Of a stretch of 24,241 nt of DNA, positions 21,769 to 24,241 are shown one piece after another (within the stretch, counting starts at the first letter, position 1; each line of letters opens with the position of its first letter). The notes beneath the pieces are model-generated. The model saw only the letters and a list, made by a program, of their open reading frames with translations. It did not search any database and was not told the DNA's origin. Both the position numbers and the translations under genes were made by a program. The DNA comes from a virus, in IMG/VR virus record IMGVR_UViG_3300044643_001093, positions 1-24,241 of that record. The stretch is one strand, 5' to 3'.

Positions 21769-24241
21769 TTAAGCAGTTACTGATTTAATAACGACAAAGG
21801 AAATAACGATTGCGTCAGATAAAGCCCCGTTTGTATGGTTGCGAATATTAATTGTTGCGCTACCACTATTTGTTCGGGCATTAAAAATATAATCACCCAA
21901 GTTACCGCCAGAATGGTGGTTCATAACTACAATGTCTTCGGTTTCAATTTTAGAGTTAGTAAGAGTAAACGACACACTAGCGCCACCAGCAAGGGAGGCA
22001 GAGCTTGTTGTAATCTGACCGTTAGTTTTATTTAATGTGACCCCGTTTGATTTGCTAGTAGGTTGTGTAATAGTACCACCAGAACCAGAAGTATATCCAA
22101 TTTTACCGGTACCGTTAACTAATCCATTTTCAAAATATTCAGGGATAACATAAAGGGAACCGTTTCCACTATCAGCGTGTGCGACATAGCCAACACGTAC
22201 TTTATACAATGGGTACGTCGGTTCGGTCGCCGTAAACCCACCGCCAGACGATAACCATACTTCTTGACCACTAAGATACGCCCCCAAATTTAACCCCCGC
22301 ACTAACCCACTCAAAGTAACATAACCCGATTCACCGATATCAATATCTTGTGTAGCTACCCCTACCACTGCTTTCGATGACAATGCGTCGTTAGAAGCAA
22401 GCCCGACTTCAGGAACTCCGTCAAAGGAGCCATTAATGTAAACGACTTGACCGTTTAGGATATTCTCTGAAGCATTGACAAACATCAATACTTCCTGACC
22501 AATTTGCTGTGTAACAGAAGTACCGGACATCTTTAGGTCTAGAGTTTTGTCCGTGCTGTTCCATCGAAGTTGGCCTTCAGTTAGTGCGGTACCGGTATCT
22601 GGAGTGGTATCAAATGAGAGGGTACCGATACCATCAGAACCATAACCAGTACCGCCTTTTGATACAGGAAGAACACCAGTAATATCTGCAACTGGGATTG
22701 TGTCACTAGCTGTCATTGCAGTAGTGCCAGTTCCTTTCACGTAACCTGTTAGTGACGACGCTCCAGTACCACCATTTGAGACAGAAATAGAACCAGTAAG
22801 ATCTGAAGTTGGGATAGTAGCACTTGCCGTCATTGCAGTAGTGCCAGTTCCTTTCACGTAACCTGTTAGTGACGACGCTCCAGTACCACCATTTGAGACA
22901 GAAATAGAACCAGTAAGATCTGAAGTTGGGATAGTAGCACTTGCCGTCATTGCGGTAGTACCAGTACCTTTAATATAACCGGTTAGTGTGGTTGCTCCAG
23001 TACCACCATTTACAACTGCAAGAGTGCCAGTAATATCGGCAACTGGGATTGTGCTACTGGCTGTCATTGCGGTAGTGCCAGTTCCTTTTACGTAACCCGT
23101 TAGTGTTGATGCTCCGGTTCCGCCGTTAGAGACAGAGATAGTACCAGTAAGATCCGAAGTTGGGATAGTAGCACTTGCCGTCATTGCAGTAGTGCCAGTT
23201 CCTTTTACGTAACCCGTTAACGTCCCCGTTCCAGTACCCCCACTCCCAACCGGAAGAGTGCCAGATACATGGGTTGTTAGACCGACTTTACCATACGAAG
23301 GCGCGTTATTGATGTTACCGGATAGGAGTACATTACCAGTTCCTATGCTTGAGAGCCTACCAAAATTAGAACTCGTGTTGGCATACACGATATCACCGAT
23401 GGAGTACGACGAAAAACCAGTGCCTCCCATTTGTACAGGAACTACACCACTTACATCAGATATGTTTATTGTAGCCCATGACGGAGCAGAAAGACCGTTC
23501 GCTCTTAAGAAACCATTAGATACTGTAGCCAACATTGCTGTAGCACCTACAGCAGACTGGTACGGGATAGAACCTACATTACCACCAGCTAAGTTTGTAG
23601 CGGTAGTTGCAGTTGTAGCAGATGTTGCAGTCGTAGCGGAACCAGCTGATGTTGCAGTCGTAGCAGAACCAGCTGATGTCGCATACGTAGCGGTAGCTGC
23701 ATTACCAGTTGTGCTTTGGTTTAGCGTAGGAAAATCAGCAGCGACAGCAATTGAAGGCTCTCCGGTACTCGTTGTGTTTTTGAGAATACCAGTAGCCAAA
23801 CCAGCAAGGGAGACGTTATTGATCTTCGTAACTTTAAGTACACCAGCTGTATCAGTGACATCACCGGTATGTGTGACGTTCGTAACTTTGGCAGTATTAG
23901 CTGTAATCTCGTTAGACAATGCCGTACTGAGCATTGACTTCTCGACAACAGACCAAGAAGGAGCAGCTGCGCCGTTAGATTTCAACACGGCACCACTAGC
24001 TCCAGACGTTAGCATGGCTGTGCTACTAGCTCCCGTTTGATATGGCAAAGAACCAACGATACCGCCAGCGATGTTGGTAGCAACGGTAGCAGATGTTGCA
24101 GTCGTAGCGGAACTAGCTGATGTTGCAGTCGTAGCAGAACCAGCTGATGTCGCATACGTAGCGGTAGCTGCATTACCAGTTGTGCTTTGGTTTAGCGTAG
24201 GAAAATCAGCAGCGACAGCAATTGAAGGCTCTCCGGTACTC
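21769..24241 (-). CDS. tail-fibre protein with NGGTGA repeats, 5' end outside window
   Basis: The frame is open to the window edge, giving 823 codons; the apparent start at 24048 is only an internal TTG. The N-terminal part seen is Ala/Thr/Ser-rich (SAGSATTATSA type) with LNQSTTGNAATATYA, as in phage fibre shafts. Five 39-residue repeats follow (GYVKGTGTTAMTAS, then IPTSDLTGTISVSNGGTGAS), the familiar NGGTGA fibre repeat. Next is a domain with NGQVVYINGSFDG, VVGVATQDIDIGESGYV and GQEVWLSSGGG, seen in many phage fibres. The C-terminal tip (about the last 90 residues) has VVMNHHSGGNLGDYIFNART and INIRNHTNGALSDAIVISFV, a common receptor-binding end domain. The role is host attachment. The 18 bases after its stop (21751-21768) are followed directly by the giant fibre. 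Confidence 0.9.
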   Translation of the reverse strand, partial: STGEPSIAVAADFPTLNQSTTGNAATATYATSAGSATTATSASSATTATSATVATNIAGGIVGSLPYQTGASSTAMLTSGASGAVLKSNGAAAPSWSVVEKSMLSTALSNEITANTAKVTNVTHTGDVTDTAGVLKVTKINNVSLAGLATGILKNTTSTGEPSIAVAADFPTLNQSTTGNAATATYATSAGSATTATSAGSATTATSATTATTATNLAGGNVGSIPYQSAVGATAMLATVSNGFLRANGLSAPSWATINISDVSGVVPVQMGGTGFSSYSIGDIVYANTSSNFGRLSSIGTGNVLLSGNINNAPSYGKVGLTTHVSGTLPVGSGGTGTGTLTGYVKGTGTTAMTASATIPTSDLTGTISVSNGGTGASTLTGYVKGTGTTAMTASSTIPVADITGTLAVVNGGTGATTLTGYIKGTGTTAMTASATIPTSDLTGSISVSNGGTGASSLTGYVKGTGTTAMTASATIPTSDLTGSISVSNGGTGASSLTGYVKGTGTTAMTASDTIPVADITGVLPVSKGGTGYGSDGIGTLSFDTTPDTGTALTEGQLRWNSTDKTLDLKMSGTSVTQQIGQEVLMFVNASENILNGQVVYINGSFDGVPEVGLASNDALSSKAVVGVATQDIDIGESGYVTLSGLVRGLNLGAYLSGQEVWLSSGGGFTATEPTYPLYKVRVGYVAHADSGNGSLYVIPEYFENGLVNGTGKIGYTSGSGGTITQPTSKSNGVTLNKTNGQITTSSASLAGGASVSFTLTNSKIETEDIVVMNHHSGGNLGDYIFNARTNSGSATINIRNHTNGALSDAIVISFVVIKSVTA
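22713..23297 (-). repeat. 117-bp direct repeats, five copies, in the tail-fibre gene
   Basis: The motif TCATTGC(A/G)GTAGT begins at 22713, 22830, 22947, 23064 and 23181, exactly 117 bases (39 codons) apart. Copies 1 and 2 are nearly identical for most of their length; the fifth diverges in its second half. They encode the GYVKGTGTTAMTAS/NGGTGA shaft unit. Confidence 0.92.
23618..23770 (-). repeat. 153-bp direct repeat, first copy (partner 24089-24241)
   Basis: This stretch matches 24089-24241 with one mismatch (AACCAGCTGA against AACTAGCTGA) at an offset of 471 bases, which is 157 codons. Both copies are in the same frame and encode the Ala/Thr-rich shaft and the GEPSIAVAADFPTLNQ segment. 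Confidence 0.92.
24089..24241 (-). repeat. 153-bp direct repeat, second copy, cut by window end
   Basis: This is the partner of 23618-23770 with one base difference. The match runs right up to the last base of the window, so the repeat is longer than seen and there may be further copies upstream in the fibre gene. Confidence 0.9.

Noticed and set aside
22713-23297. Regularly spaced direct repeats as a possible CRISPR array
   Set aside because: The repeats touch without unique spacers, have a 117-bp coding period and translate to a familiar phage fibre repeat. The 42-bp and 12-bp arrays are likewise in-frame coding repeats.
10968-24241. Diversity-generating retroelement in the fibre region
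   Set aside because: I find no reverse transcriptase, no template/variable repeat pair and no adenine-biased differences. The differences between repeat units are mostly silent.
1-24241. tRNA or rRNA genes
   Set aside because: I saw no cloverleaf-like segments with a TTCRANYC-type T-loop or CCA end, and no conserved rRNA sequence; nearly every base is inside protein-coding genes.

Overview
The window looks like part of a tailed double-stranded DNA bacteriophage genome (class Caudoviricetes), or a prophage of that kind. It has a phage family-A DNA polymerase next to a primase-helicase, an SNF2-type helicase and a RecB/Cas4-like nuclease, and facing them a block of very repetitive tail-fibre and virion genes. 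I see no rRNA, tRNA, integrase, terminase, capsid gene or RNA polymerase here, and the host cannot be named from the sequence.

Layout. Positions 1-8342 are read left to right and form the DNA-replication block: three small proteins (one a zinc ribbon), an SF2/SNF2-like helicase, a small unknown protein, a RecB-like nuclease with an iron-sulfur cysteine pattern, a protein in the usual place of a single-strand DNA-binding protein, a small coiled-coil protein, DNA polymerase I with proofreading, and a putative primase-helicase. Most of these genes are chained by ATGA or TAATG overlaps. Positions 8347-24241 are read right to left and form the virion/tail block. In transcription order these are a fibre with NGGTG-type repeats (its 5' end lies outside the window), a giant 1823-residue fibre with RCC1/NHL-like propeller segments, a 1254-residue protein with two huge four-residue repeat arrays, a 507-residue repeat protein, a beta-rich protein, a cysteine-rich protein, a 42-residue basic protein, a conserved virion protein and a small PD-(D/E)XK nuclease. 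The two blocks converge with four bases between stop codons, at a strong hairpin.

Composition differs. Hand-counted 60-base samples give about 50% GC in the replication block and about 30-42% GC in the giant fibre, the 507-residue protein and the distal part of the 1254-residue protein. The first ~270 codons of the 1254-residue gene resemble the replication block instead, which suggests a mosaic join inside that gene.

The most striking feature is that four consecutive virion genes each carry in-frame internal repeats of different kinds: 42 bp x 6, 12 bp x about 77 and 12 bp x about 67, large duplicated protein modules, and 117 bp x 5 plus a 471-bp spaced repeat. Every DNA repeat period is a multiple of three, so gain or loss of units would change fibre length without breaking the frame. 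In the two 12-bp arrays nearly all unit-to-unit differences are silent. That argues for long-term selection on the (Thr-Ser-Thr-Asn)n and (Gly-Thr-Ser-Thr)n proteins rather than a fresh slippage product.
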